Positions 8,812 through 16,580 of a DNA stretch of 60,666 nt are shown here, piece after piece; the first letter of the stretch is position 1, and every line of letters starts with the position of its first letter. The DNA is from an uncultured Sphingomonas sp. (GTDB taxonomy: Bacteria > Pseudomonadota > Alphaproteobacteria > Sphingomonadales > Sphingomonadaceae). The stretch lies in contig CAMPIY010000001.1 in assembly GCA_946886645.1 (NCBI GenBank), positions 1-60,666 on the forward strand. The letters run 5' to 3'. The translations under genes and the position numbers were made by a program. Under the pieces are notes generated by a model. That model worked only from the letters and a program-made list of their open reading frames with translations, was not told the origin of the DNA and made no database searches.

Positions 8812-9887
8812 GCTGCCCAGAGGTCCCGGAGCAGGCGTTTCTCGATAAACCGCTTGGCGCGGGCGTGGATGATGCAGTCGCGCTCGACGCCAGCGGCGAT
8901 TTCGTGGGCGCGACGGTCGATGTAGAGCTGCCCGTACGGGCCGACGGCGTGGCGTTCGCCGTCCTTCGGATTACGGATCTGCTGTTTCAGGATGGACTCG
9001 CCGATGTTCCACATCAGGGAGCGGCGGCGAGGGACGTAGCCCTGAAGGATCGCGGCATCGCCTGCGACGCGACGCTGGCGCTCGCCATCGAACACCGCCA
9101 ATCCCATGCGCTTCCAGAGCGCAGAGACGGTCTTGAATTCGCCTGGGCCGATGAGGCGATCCGCATCGTCAAGCGCTCGAGCTGCGCATTCGCCGACGAT
9201 CATAGCCAAGAAGCGCGTTGAAAGACCGGGCACGCCTGCGGCCCATCCAGCGACGGGCAACTGCCCGCCGAGCATGGCGAGCTTCTTCTCTTCGATCGCG
9301 ATCGCCTGGACCAACGGCTCCATCGCGGCGTGATACGGCGCCAGCCAGGCCATCACTTCCGGGGTGGGCGCGCGGTACAGCTTCGCGCCGGCCTCCTTGT
9401 CGCCGCCGCTGACGCGACGGCACACGGACATCGCCTGAAGCAGGACCCGCTGATGCGCTTGACGCAGATCGTCGTAACGTCGCTTGGTTTCGCTGATTTC
9501 GCCGATGAGAGCGGAATATATTTGGGCAGCGCCGAGAATATGGCCCTCATCGGCTCCGCCAGTGGCGGAAGGGGTGGTCGCAGGCATGGGGGACCTGGCT
9601 TTCGACCGCTTAGAGGCCTGCGACCTCGCGCCGGAGCGCGAATTAGGTGCCCGAGGCGCGGTCCCACCGGGTGCCGGAGTCATTGAGGCCTCGGGCTGCA
9701 CAGCCTTGCGGCTGCGCGATTTCTGGCGGGGCGCTCCAGGACTGGTTTTCGCTGCTGACCCGGCCCCGCCCACGGCCGAAGCCGCGATCTCCTGAACTTG
9801 GTCGAAGCTACGGTCGAAATGCTGCCGCACCCGCTCCGTCGACACCGCGGCCGCTTTTTCGAATTCGCCGAAATTCTCAATGAGCAT
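8796..9887 (-). CDS. early protein with IS110-type transposase C-terminal domain
   Basis: 363 residues in three parts. Residues 1-45 hold a motif (FGEFEKAAA, VRQHFDRS, VQEIAASA) that also occurs in the tape measure protein. Residues 45-130 are a disordered Ser/Pro/Arg linker. The C-terminal part contains GVPGLSTRFLAMIVGE and ALWKRMGLAV, which resemble the helix-hairpin-helix of the Transposase_20 domain of IS110 elements. The DEDD catalytic domain of IS110 transposases is absent, so it is unlikely to transpose anything; DNA or RNA junction binding is more likely. The ATG at 9887 has a GGAGGA site. Confidence 0.65.
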   Translation of the reverse strand: MLIENFGEFEKAAAVSTERVRQHFDRSFDQVQEIAASAVGGAGSAAKTSPGAPRQKSRSRKAVQPEASMTPAPGGTAPRAPNSRSGARSQASKRSKARSPMPATTPSATGGADEGHILGAAQIYSALIGEISETKRRYDDLRQAHQRVLLQAMSVCRRVSGGDKEAGAKLYRAPTPEVMAWLAPYHAAMEPLVQAIAIEEKKLAMLGGQLPVAGWAAGVPGLSTRFLAMIVGECAARALDDADRLIGPGEFKTVSALWKRMGLAVFDGERQRRVAGDAAILQGYVPRRRSLMWNIGESILKQQIRNPKDGERHAVGPYGQLYIDRRAHEIAAGVERDCIIHARAKRFIEKRLLRDLWAAWRRA

Positions 9888-10449
9888 TGGCTTCCTCCCA
9901 CAGCTTGGCGAGAGTGGCCTCGCTAAGGGTGCTGCCAATCGGAGCGTCAACCGGCCCGTTCTTTTCGGCCGCGGCGGCGACAGCTTCCTGCCAGCGTGAC
10001 TGGAGAGCCATCGAACGAGAAGCGATCTTGTAACTTGAAGCACTCTCCCGGACCTCTGCGGGAGTGGCGTTGCGGATCGGCTTTCCGCCGTAGATCGGCA
10101 TGTCCATGAAACGGCGGAGCTCGTTGCTCATCGCCTCCGCCAGACCGGGACTCGATCGCGCGACCGAAGCAGATTTGATGATGGACTCGCGGCGCGCTCG
10201 AAGAACCGCGCGCACCTGGTCTCGGCACCATTGCTCGACCACGGTCGCGAGATGCTCTCGCATCAGATCGGGAGATGCGAGCAGCTTGCGACTCAGCGCG
10301 GCAGCTGCGGCGTCGATGTCGTCGTTGGTATCTTCCAGCGCAGCGGCGGCGAGCTCTCGCGCCGTGTCCAGCGGCGCGGCGGCACGCTTCTGGGCTTCAG
10401 GCGATGTTTGGCCGCGCCGGCTGGACTCCAAAACTTGTGTTGCTGACAA
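9877..10449 (-). CDS. first gene of the PL operon, unknown function
   Basis: 190 residues read from a TTG at 10449 with an AGGGGAG ribosome binding site. The protein is helical and alanine-rich, with DLMREHLATVVEQWCRDQVR in the middle. It lies directly behind PL, so it should be made first when repression is lifted. No family recognised. It overlaps the next gene by 11 bases. Confidence 0.72.
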   Translation of the reverse strand: MSATQVLESSRRGQTSPEAQKRAAAPLDTARELAAAALEDTNDDIDAAAAALSRKLLASPDLMREHLATVVEQWCRDQVRAVLRARRESIIKSASVARSSPGLAEAMSNELRRFMDMPIYGGKPIRNATPAEVRESASSYKIASRSMALQSRWQEAVAAAAEKNGPVDAPIGSTLSEATLAKLWEEANAH

Positions 10450-10476
10450 TTCGCATCTCCCCTTGATCGGGGGAGA

Positions 10477-10517
10477 CTGCTACAAAGGTTTTGTTACAGG
10501 GTCAACAAGATTTTTGT
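10477..10517 (-). promoter_or_regulatory. PL promoter with two repressor operators
   Basis: On the minus strand TTGACC (10505-10500) and TAGCAG (10482-10477) are separated by 17 bases, a plausible sigma-70 promoter for the leftward operon. Two 13-bp palindromes with the form ACAA-N5-TTGT lie at 10482-10494 and 10505-10517, covering the -10 and -35 regions. The same palindrome occurs twice between cI and cro. The local base composition is much richer in A+T than the surroundings. Confidence 0.75.
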
Positions 10518-10523
10518 TAAGCG

Positions 10524-10985
10524 CTAAAGCCCAATGCTGGCACAGCCGGTTTCGAAGATATCTATTGCTCGGTCGGAGCCGGTCAGATCAAAGGTGAGAT
10601 CGACGTTCGCGCCCCGATAATCGGTTGCTCTCACAGCCATGGTGCGCGACCGCGCGATGGCTTCTATGAGCGGACCGGCATCGTTCAGAAGAACAACAAA
10701 GCGACCAGTATGGCCCCAATTCGCCGCGATCGATGGTTGCTGATCGAATCGAACAAGCACCTCGCGAAGGATAGGCCTTCCCCCCAGATGACGTCCCATG
10801 TCGACGGTGATCTGACGCCTGCCACTTCGGCTGCCTGAATCGCACACGATAAGCATCGCGCCCGGCGGGTTGTTCAACGTGACGGAGACCTTTCTGGCGT
10901 CCGTCATTGGGTCTGAGTCGTGAGCTATGTGCCACCGATCGGCAGGGGCGGCCGAGGACATTGCTAAAAGTGCTGCAATAATCAT
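10524..10985 (-). CDS. exported protein co-transcribed with the repressor
   Basis: 153 residues with a Sec-type signal peptide (MIIAALLAMSSAAPADRW, probable cut after AAP or SAA). The mature part is about 130 residues of beta-rich sequence with two cysteines and the segment VRATDYRGANVDLTFDLTGS, similar in style to small periplasmic proteins that end in a conserved cysteine. It overlaps the cI stop by four bases, so it should be expressed in the lysogen. That is typical of lysogenic conversion or superinfection exclusion genes; the role is inferred only from position. Confidence 0.75.
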   Translation of the reverse strand: MIIAALLAMSSAAPADRWHIAHDSDPMTDARKVSVTLNNPPGAMLIVCDSGSRSGRRQITVDMGRHLGGRPILREVLVRFDQQPSIAANWGHTGRFVVLLNDAGPLIEAIARSRTMAVRATDYRGANVDLTFDLTGSDRAIDIFETGCASIGL

Positions 10986-11656
10986 CTGTAACGCCTTCCA
11001 AACCAAACGACGCGGCCCTTGATGTCGATTTCCTCGAGGAGACGTTCTTCGGGATCGTATCGAGGGTTCTCGCTCATCACCTTCACTTTTACCGGATCCG
11101 AGCCGTATATACGCTGAAGGTATTTGACGACATAGCCATCACCTTCCCACAGGCAAAACGGTCCAGGCTGAGCCAGGCTGCGCTTCCTCGTATCGATCAG
11201 CAGCTGGTCCCCGTCCTGAAAGACCGGCTGCATTGAGTCTCCGTCGATCTCGATGAGCAACAAATCCGCGGGCGGTACATTGAGCTCTCGCACAAGGCTG
11301 CCAGAGAAGGCGCGCTTCTGAAGATCGCCTTCGCCGCTGCCTGGCCCGCCAGCGCCGGCATAAGTCGGCAGCATATCAACCATCACCAGATCATCGCCGG
11401 TGTTGATTGTCAGGATCGGGTCGTGGTGCGTCTCTTCGTCCGCTGCCTCGATCGCCTTCCTCACATAACGCATCCATTGGGGCACGCGCTTCGCGTGCGG
11501 CTGCTCGAAATTCGAGACAGACTGTTGCTTCAGCTTTATCTCGACGCCTTCCTCGAATGCGAAAGCCCGCGCTCGATTGGCAACGTCAGCAGTCGACCAC
11601 CCTAAGCGGTCTCGCTCCTCGCGGAGCCAGCGTTTTACCTCCTCAACGTTCTCCAT
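10982..11656 (-). CDS. CI-like phage repressor, LexA/S24 type
   Basis: 224 residues. The N-terminal 75 hold a helix-turn-helix (WSTADVANRARAFAFEEG, with KLKQQSVSNFE as recognition part). Residues 95-224 are an S24 peptidase domain: Ala100-Gly101 is a suitable self-cleavage site in PTYAGAGG, Ser141 lies in GDSMQPVFQDGD and Lys178 in GYVVKYLQRI. Such repressors hold the lysogenic state and cut themselves when RecA is activated. The likely operators are the ACAA-N5-TTGT palindromes on both sides. The ATG at 11656 was chosen because the longer frame runs through the operators. Confidence 0.93.
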   Translation of the reverse strand: MENVEEVKRWLREERDRLGWSTADVANRARAFAFEEGVEIKLKQQSVSNFEQPHAKRVPQWMRYVRKAIEAADEETHHDPILTINTGDDLVMVDMLPTYAGAGGPGSGEGDLQKRAFSGSLVRELNVPPADLLLIEIDGDSMQPVFQDGDQLLIDTRKRSLAQPGPFCLWEGDGYVVKYLQRIYGSDPVKVKVMSENPRYDPEERLLEEIDIKGRVVWFGRRYR

Positions 11657-11669
11657 GCCGCTTTGAGGT

Positions 11670-11733
11670 ACAAAAGATTTGGGGAGGCCGCTCCTACAAA
11701 ACTCTTGTTGCCTGCACAAAACTATTGTAGCTG
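11670..11733. promoter_or_regulatory. PR/PRM control region with operators
   Basis: Two palindromes ACAAAACTCTTGT (11696-11708) and ACAAAACTATTGT (11716-11728) lie exactly 20 bp apart; a third, weaker copy (ACAAAAGATTTGG) is at 11670-11682. For PR on the plus strand TTGTTG (11705-11710) and TAGCTG (11728-11733) are 17 bases apart. For the repressor on the minus strand TTGTGC and TAGGAG are also 17 apart. Each promoter element overlaps an operator, as expected for a lambda-type switch. The elements are weak matches to the consensus. Confidence 0.75.
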
Positions 11734-11741
11734 AGCCGGTC

Positions 11742-11969
11742 ATGAGCCATGAAGCCCTGAAGCGTGCGCTCGCCAAGGCAGACGACAATCAGTCGAAATT
11801 TGCCGAAGCGATTGGCACCTCTCAACAGCGCATCTCGTATCTGCTGAAGAACGAGAAGCCGCTCCCTGCCGAGCTGGTCCTACGGACGGAAGAAGTGTTC
11901 GGGATTCCCCGTCACGAGCTGCGTCCCGACATCTATCCAGCGCCTGAAGCCGTGAAGTCGGCAGCATGA
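11742..11969 (+). CDS. Cro-like helix-turn-helix regulator
   Basis: 75 residues with a single helix-turn-helix: ALKRALAKADDNQSKFAEAI followed by GTSQQRISYLLKNEKPLPAE. The domain is of the YdaS/Cro type. Transcribed divergently from cI across the operators, it should shut off the repressor promoter during lytic growth. The ATG at 11742 is only nine bases after the PR -10 element and has no ribosome binding site, so the message may be leaderless. Confidence 0.9.
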   Translation: MSHEALKRALAKADDNQSKFAEAIGTSQQRISYLLKNEKPLPAELVLRTEEVFGIPRHELRPDIYPAPEAVKSAA

Positions 11970-12157
11970 AGCAGGGGTCTGTCTCCATCGCCGAAGCGAT
12001 TCGCAGCTCCGTCGAGACCGGCATCCTGGCTGGCCTGACCGAGGCGACGAAGGCCGTCTTGTGCGGCGATTCCGAAATCCCTCCGCCCGCGGCACCCCTT
12101 TCCCGCGAGCGAGCCGATGGGGGAGTGGGCCAGCGCTCCCCCAGAGGTTCCGCCTGA
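11966..12157 (+). CDS. small early protein, unknown
   Basis: 63 residues whose start overlaps the cro stop by four bases (ATGA). The first half reads as a helix (SIAEAIRSSVETGILAGLTE), the second half is proline-rich and basic. It may be a CII-like or accessory regulator by position, but no DNA-binding motif is visible. Confidence 0.55.
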   Translation: MKQGSVSIAEAIRSSVETGILAGLTEATKAVLCGDSEIPPPAAPLSRERADGGVGQRSPRGSA

Positions 12158-12311
12158 TGGCGGTCTGTCGATCCCTTACGCAGGGAAGGTCTGCGTGGCG
12201 TCGGGGTGCTTCGGCTCCCGGCGCCACGGCTTTTCGCTGTGGGTCCTTTCATGGTGTGGGGAGGCATCTAACCGATGGTGCCTGACCCGTCAGTGTCGAA
12301 TCCTCGGCTGA
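12117..12311 (+). CDS. possible small gene, weak
   Basis: Between the previous and next genes about 120 bases have no clear gene. The best frame gives 64 residues (from MGEWASAPPEVPPDGG) with fair codon use but overlaps both neighbours and lacks a clear ribosome binding site. A second frame from an ATG at 12157 gives 42 residues with poorer codon use. I treat this as uncertain. Confidence 0.25.
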   Translation: MGEWASAPPEVPPDGGLSIPYAGKVCVASGCFGSRRHGFSLWVLSWCGEASNRWCLTRQCRILG

Positions 12312-12757
12312 TTTCCACGGATGCCTTCAGAGAGGCGGTCTATCACGCGATCAGGCTTTTCGTCGGTCGCGGCCGTGCCTGGTCTGTCGAGGACGTTGCG
12401 GTCGCGCTCAACGCCGCCGACCACAAGATCACGGCTAGAGCTGTCCAGAGCTGGATCGCATCGGACCCTATCGAGCGTCGGACGCCGGACACCCCGATGT
12501 TGGGCGCGCTCTGCCAGCTGCTCGGTCCGTCATTCACGGCCAAGTGGCTCGGACCGCTGGGGCAGGGGGCCCATAGCCTTTCCGCCGTTACCGGTTCGCC
12601 GGCCCAGATCATCGCCGCGCTGATGGACGGATCGGCACAGTTCGCCGTCCGCGGGATCGACGGGGTGTTCTGCAATATCGACCGCGGCGACCTCGAGACG
12701 GTGGCCGACAAGATGATCGAGATCCTGACGCCCTTCTCGTCCAAGCAGGGAGCTTGA
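12275..12757 (+). CDS. early regulatory-type protein, helix-turn-helix candidate
   Basis: 160 residues. The N-terminal 90 include AWSVEDVAVALNAADHKITA and RAVQSWIASDPIERRTPD, which fit a helix-turn-helix that selects a target through the second helix. The rest is a compact helical section. The gene is second or third behind PR, where phages often keep CII-type regulators. Family not recognised. The stop overlaps the start region of the next gene. Confidence 0.7.
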   Translation: MVPDPSVSNPRLISTDAFREAVYHAIRLFVGRGRAWSVEDVAVALNAADHKITARAVQSWIASDPIERRTPDTPMLGALCQLLGPSFTAKWLGPLGQGAHSLSAVTGSPAQIIAALMDGSAQFAVRGIDGVFCNIDRGDLETVADKMIEILTPFSSKQGA

Positions 12758-12759
12758 CC

Positions 12760-15342
12760 ATGGCGAGGGGAGGGGAGCCCCTGGTTGTGGAGACCAAGGT
12801 CGCCGAGGATCCATACCGGGCCTTTCTCGAGGCGAAGATCGCGACGCCCCCAAGTCTCGGTCTGCCGTGTGAGCTGGACGAGGTACGATCCCACCTGATC
12901 GACGGCCGGCCGATGAAGGATCATGTCCGCCACATCGTGCGCTGGGCGGTCCAGGGCGGGCGCCGCGGTATCTTCGCCAATTTCGGCCTGCACAAAACGA
13001 TGATGCAGCTGGAGATCGGCAGGATCATCACCACAAAGACCGGCGAACTCGGCCTGATTTGCCTGCCGCTCGGCGTCCGGCGTGAATTCATGATCGATGC
13101 CAGTCTGCTCGGGACGCCAGTGGCGTTCGCTCAGAGCGATCGCGAAATCGATGCTCTGAAGCTGGACGATCAGATCGAGCCGCCGCTCGTGCTGACCAAC
13201 TATGAATCAGTGCGCGAGGGCAAGATCGACCTGTCTCGCTTCGGCTGGGCTTCGCTCGATGAGGCCAGCGTGCTCCGCTCCTATGGCTCGAAAACCTACC
13301 AGGAATTCCTGCCGCTGTTCGAGGGCGTGAAATACCGTCACGTCGCGACCGCCACTCCAAGCCCGAACCGCTACAAGGAGCTGATCCACTATGCCGGCTT
13401 TCTCGGCGTCATGGACACCGGGCAAGCGCTGACACGCTTCTTTCAGCGCAACAGCGAACGCGCGAACGACCTTACGCTCTATCCGCACAAGGAAGCTGAA
13501 TTCTGGCTCTGGCTGAACAGCTGGGGCGTCTTTCTCCAGCGGCCGTCGGACCTCGGCTTCTCCGACGAAGGATATGATCTCCCGCCGATCACCGTCCGCT
13601 ATCACCAGGTCGCCAGCGACATCTCTGACGCCGGTACCGAGAGTGATGGGCAAGGCCGGCTGATACGTGATGCGGCGATCGGCGTCGTCGATGCCGCCCG
13701 CGAGAAGCGCGCGACGCTGTCGGCGAGGATCGCGAAAGCGAAGGAAATCGTCGGCGCCAGTCCGGACGAGCACTTCCTCATTTGGCACGACCTTGAGGAC
13801 GAGCGCCGAGCAATCTGCGCCGAGATTTCCGGCGCGAAGGCCGTCTATGGCTCGCAGGAACTGGACGTACGCGAAGAGATCATCGGAGACTTCGCGGAGG
13901 GCCGGCTACCGATCCTCGCTGCCAAACCGGTGATGCTCGGTAGCGGCACGAACCTTCAACGCCACTGCCACCGCGCGATCTTCGCCGGCATCGGCTTCAA
14001 GTTCAACGACCTGATTCAAGCAATTCACCGACTGCACCGCTTCCAGCAGGCCAAGCCGGTCGAGATCGACATCATCCACGCCGAGACCGAGACCGAGGTG
14101 CTGCGCACGCTGCAAAACAAGTGGCAGCGGCATGAAGAGCTCACCGGCCGAATGAGCGAGATCATCCGGGAGTTCGGCCTCAACCACGATGCCGCTGCCG
14201 AGACCCTGAAGCGGTCGATCGGATGCGAACGCTCGATGGAGGAAGGCGCCTTCTGGTCGATGGTCAACAATGACTGTGTCGACGAGGTTCGGCGTATGCC
14301 GGACGACAGCGTCGACCTGGTGGTCACGTCAATCCCCTTCGGCAATCACTACGAATATTCGGCCAGCTACAACGACTTCGGCCACACCGACGATCACGAT
14401 CACTTCTTCGCCCAGATGGATTTCCTGACGCCGCAGCTGCTCCGGATCCTGAAACCGGGCCGTATTGCGGCGGTGCACGTCAAGGACCGCATCAAGTTCG
14501 CCAGCGTCACCGGGATGACCCGGCCGACGGTCGAGCCGTTCCACGCGGACACTATCGCCCATTTTCGGCGCCATGGCTTCGGCTACATGGGCCTGCGCTT
14601 CATCGCCACCGACGTGGTGCGCGAGAACAATCAAACCTACCGCCTCACCTATAAGGAGCTGCGGAAAGACAGCACGAAAATGGGATCCGGCTCACCGGAA
14701 TTCCTGCTTCTATTCTTCAAGCTGCCAACGGACCGGAGCAATGGCTACGCCGACGTGCCGGTTACGAAGGACGCGGACGAATACAGCCTCGCCCGCTGGC
14801 AAATCGATGCCGATGCGCTTTGGAGGTCGAGCGGCAATCGACCTCTGACGACGGCGGAAATGGCATTGATGCCGCCCGACACGCTGGCGCGAGTGTTCCC
14901 CGCCTGGTCGATCCAGCAAGTCTATGATCACGAGGCGCATGTCGCGATCGGCGAAGGGCTTGCGGCGCGGAAGGCACTGCCAAAGACCTTCTCGGTACTG
15001 AAGCCCGGATCACTGCGCGATGACGTCTGGACCGACGTCTCAAGGATGCGAACGCTCAATAGCGAACAGGTACGTCGCCGGGTCGAGCAGCATATCTGTC
15101 CTCTCCAGTTCGACATCGTGGACCGTGCGATCAGGCTTTACTCCAATCCTGGCGAGACTGTGTTCGATCCGTTTGCCAGACTCGGCACCGTACCGATGCG
15201 GGCCGTGAAGCTCGGTCGGCGCGGCGCCGGCGTCGAACTGGATCCCAAATCCTTTCGGGATGCCGTCCATTATTGCCGAGAGGCTGAAGCCAACCGAGCA
15301 ACGCCCAGCCTCTTTGATCTGATCGACGCGGAGGCCGCATGA
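12760..15342 (+). CDS. SF2/SNF2-like helicase fused to DNA methyltransferase
   Basis: 860 residues. The N-terminal half is a helicase: a Walker A variant GIFANFGLHKTMMQL (Lys79), a DEAS box (about 167-170), and motifs V/VI in GSGTNLQRHCHRAIF and LIQAIHRLHRFQQAKP. The C-terminal half is an amino-methyltransferase of the N4/N6 type with TSIPFGNHYEYS in place of the usual (D/N/S)PP(Y/F), and the SAM site VFDPFARLGTVPMRAVKLG near the end. Such fusions occur in phages and are thought to modify phage DNA. The ATG at 12760 has GGGAG upstream; a TTG two codons earlier is less likely. Confidence 0.88.
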   Translation: MARGGEPLVVETKVAEDPYRAFLEAKIATPPSLGLPCELDEVRSHLIDGRPMKDHVRHIVRWAVQGGRRGIFANFGLHKTMMQLEIGRIITTKTGELGLICLPLGVRREFMIDASLLGTPVAFAQSDREIDALKLDDQIEPPLVLTNYESVREGKIDLSRFGWASLDEASVLRSYGSKTYQEFLPLFEGVKYRHVATATPSPNRYKELIHYAGFLGVMDTGQALTRFFQRNSERANDLTLYPHKEAEFWLWLNSWGVFLQRPSDLGFSDEGYDLPPITVRYHQVASDISDAGTESDGQGRLIRDAAIGVVDAAREKRATLSARIAKAKEIVGASPDEHFLIWHDLEDERRAICAEISGAKAVYGSQELDVREEIIGDFAEGRLPILAAKPVMLGSGTNLQRHCHRAIFAGIGFKFNDLIQAIHRLHRFQQAKPVEIDIIHAETETEVLRTLQNKWQRHEELTGRMSEIIREFGLNHDAAAETLKRSIGCERSMEEGAFWSMVNNDCVDEVRRMPDDSVDLVVTSIPFGNHYEYSASYNDFGHTDDHDHFFAQMDFLTPQLLRILKPGRIAAVHVKDRIKFASVTGMTRPTVEPFHADTIAHFRRHGFGYMGLRFIATDVVRENNQTYRLTYKELRKDSTKMGSGSPEFLLLFFKLPTDRSNGYADVPVTKDADEYSLARWQIDADALWRSSGNRPLTTAEMALMPPDTLARVFPAWSIQQVYDHEAHVAIGEGLAARKALPKTFSVLKPGSLRDDVWTDVSRMRTLNSEQVRRRVEQHICPLQFDIVDRAIRLYSNPGETVFDPFARLGTVPMRAVKLGRRGAGVELDPKSFRDAVHYCREAEANRATPSLFDLIDAEAA

Positions 15343-15605
15343 ACGTCGCCGATCCAGTCGACCTTGCCGTAAGCCGCGCCTGGGAGCGAGGACAGGACAA
15401 GCCGAAGCCTTCCGCCAGCGCCAAGATGCTCGAGCAGGCCATGTCCCGCGAGGTGGGCGTCGACCCGATGCGGGAGGACGTCGCCGAGATCATCTACAGC
15501 TTCGACCAGGAGGCGATTGAGCAGCCCTGGCGGCGTCTCGGGTCGACCCGGCGCCAGACCTATTACGACATCGCTGACGCGGTGATTGCGCGGGTGCGGA
15601 AATGA
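15339..15605 (+). CDS. small hypothetical protein
   Basis: 88 residues, charged and helical, with the segment EIIYSFDQEAIEQPWRRLGS followed by TRRQTYYDIADAVIARVRK. Both ends overlap neighbours by four bases. No family recognised. Confidence 0.72.
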   Translation: MNVADPVDLAVSRAWERGQDKPKPSASAKMLEQAMSREVGVDPMREDVAEIIYSFDQEAIEQPWRRLGSTRRQTYYDIADAVIARVRK

Positions 15606-15964
15606 TCGCTGAGCTCGCCCTCCTCCTGTTTCTACTGCTGGCCGCTCACGCCCTCTGCGATTTCGCGCTCCAGCCCGCCCATGTTTCCACCGCCAAGAGG
15701 CCGGGCGGTAACGCGTCGGTGCCGTGGTTGCTGGCGATCGGCGGCCATTCGCTGATCCACGGCGGCGCCGTCGCCTTGCTCGTTCTGCCCTACGTCGGTG
15801 CGGCCGACGCCCTTGCTCTCGGCATCGCTGAGACGAGCCTCCATGCCGCGATCGACATCTCCCGGTGCCACCGGATTATCGGCACGAAAACCGACCAGGC
15901 CGCCCATGTCGCATGCAAGCTTCTCTGGGTCTGGATCATCGCCGGATCGGGGGCGCTTCCATGA
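15602..15964 (+). CDS. DUF3307 family membrane protein
   Basis: 120 residues with three to four hydrophobic segments. The family signature is at the start: LLAAHALCDFALQPAHVSTA with K after it, then HSLIHGGAVALL and ETSLHAAIDISRC, which carry conserved histidines and aspartates inside the membrane. DUF3307 proteins are found in bacteria and many phages; their function is unknown. It overlaps both neighbours by four bases. Confidence 0.82.
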   Translation: MIAELALLLFLLLAAHALCDFALQPAHVSTAKRPGGNASVPWLLAIGGHSLIHGGAVALLVLPYVGAADALALGIAETSLHAAIDISRCHRIIGTKTDQAAHVACKLLWVWIIAGSGALP

Positions 15965-16566
15965 GCAGCCGCCAGCTCCAGCAATATCTCGAGGCTCGCG
16001 CGGCGGGCGCGACCGTCGAGGTCGCCGCGGCGGCATCCAGGATCAGCCTGGGCGAGGCCAAGCTCACCGAGGCCGCCATCGCCCGGCACGAAATCGATCT
16101 GCCGTCACCGGAAATTACCACCGAAGGAGAGAGTGAAATGCCCAGAGGAAAGCCAGCCGAAGCGCTCGAAAACGCGAGCGAGCATCTCGGCGCCGCCAAT
16201 GATCAGGTCGAACAGGTTATGACGCCGGATTTCGAGCGTGGTCTCAACATCCTGCGTTCTGATCTTAATCCGCTCACCGAGGAAAGCGCCAAGATCCGCG
16301 GCGACCAATCGGCGGCGTGGAAGATGATCGAGAAGGACTGCCACCTCAACAAGAAGGGCGCGAAATTCGTCCACTCGCTGATGCGGATGGATCCTGAAAT
16401 TCGCGATGACGTGCTGCGTACCGTCTATGGCCTGATGAAGGCGGCGAAGATCGGCATCAGTCGCGATCTCGTCGACCAGATGGGCAAGGGCGACGCGCCC
16501 GACATGCCGACGAGCGACGAGAAGGCAACCGAGCCTGGCAATCTCGCTTCCATCGCCGCCGAATAG
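15961..16566 (+). CDS. early phage protein, possibly two products from one frame
   Basis: 201 residues from the ATG at 15961. The first 55 residues resemble a small helical domain (SRQLQQYLEARAAGATVEVA). An internal ATG at 16138 has a strong GAAGGAGAG ribosome binding site and would give a 142-residue protein that covers the conserved part (GDQSAAWKMIEKDCHLNKKG, then GISRDLVDQMG). The second part looks like a small DNA-metabolism accessory protein seen in related prophages; function unknown. Both products may be made. Confidence 0.7.
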   Translation: MSSRQLQQYLEARAAGATVEVAAAASRISLGEAKLTEAAIARHEIDLPSPEITTEGESEMPRGKPAEALENASEHLGAANDQVEQVMTPDFERGLNILRSDLNPLTEESAKIRGDQSAAWKMIEKDCHLNKKGAKFVHSLMRMDPEIRDDVLRTVYGLMKAAKIGISRDLVDQMGKGDAPDMPTSDEKATEPGNLASIAAE

Positions 16567-16580
16567 TTCGGCGCGGCATC

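Noticed and set aside
8796..9887. Complete IS110 insertion element
   Set aside because: No catalytic DEDD domain, no duplicate ends, and the gene is translationally coupled to its phage neighbours.
11742..11969. YdaS-type antitoxin of a toxin-antitoxin pair
   Set aside because: The domain type fits, but the next gene has no toxin features and the gene lies divergently opposite cI across operators, so Cro is the better reading.
16431..16445. CTGATGA on the plus strand inside a coding gene
   Set aside because: No GAAA strand, stem I or stem III around it; the hammerhead context is missing. Other isolated CTGATGA matches were rejected for the same reason.
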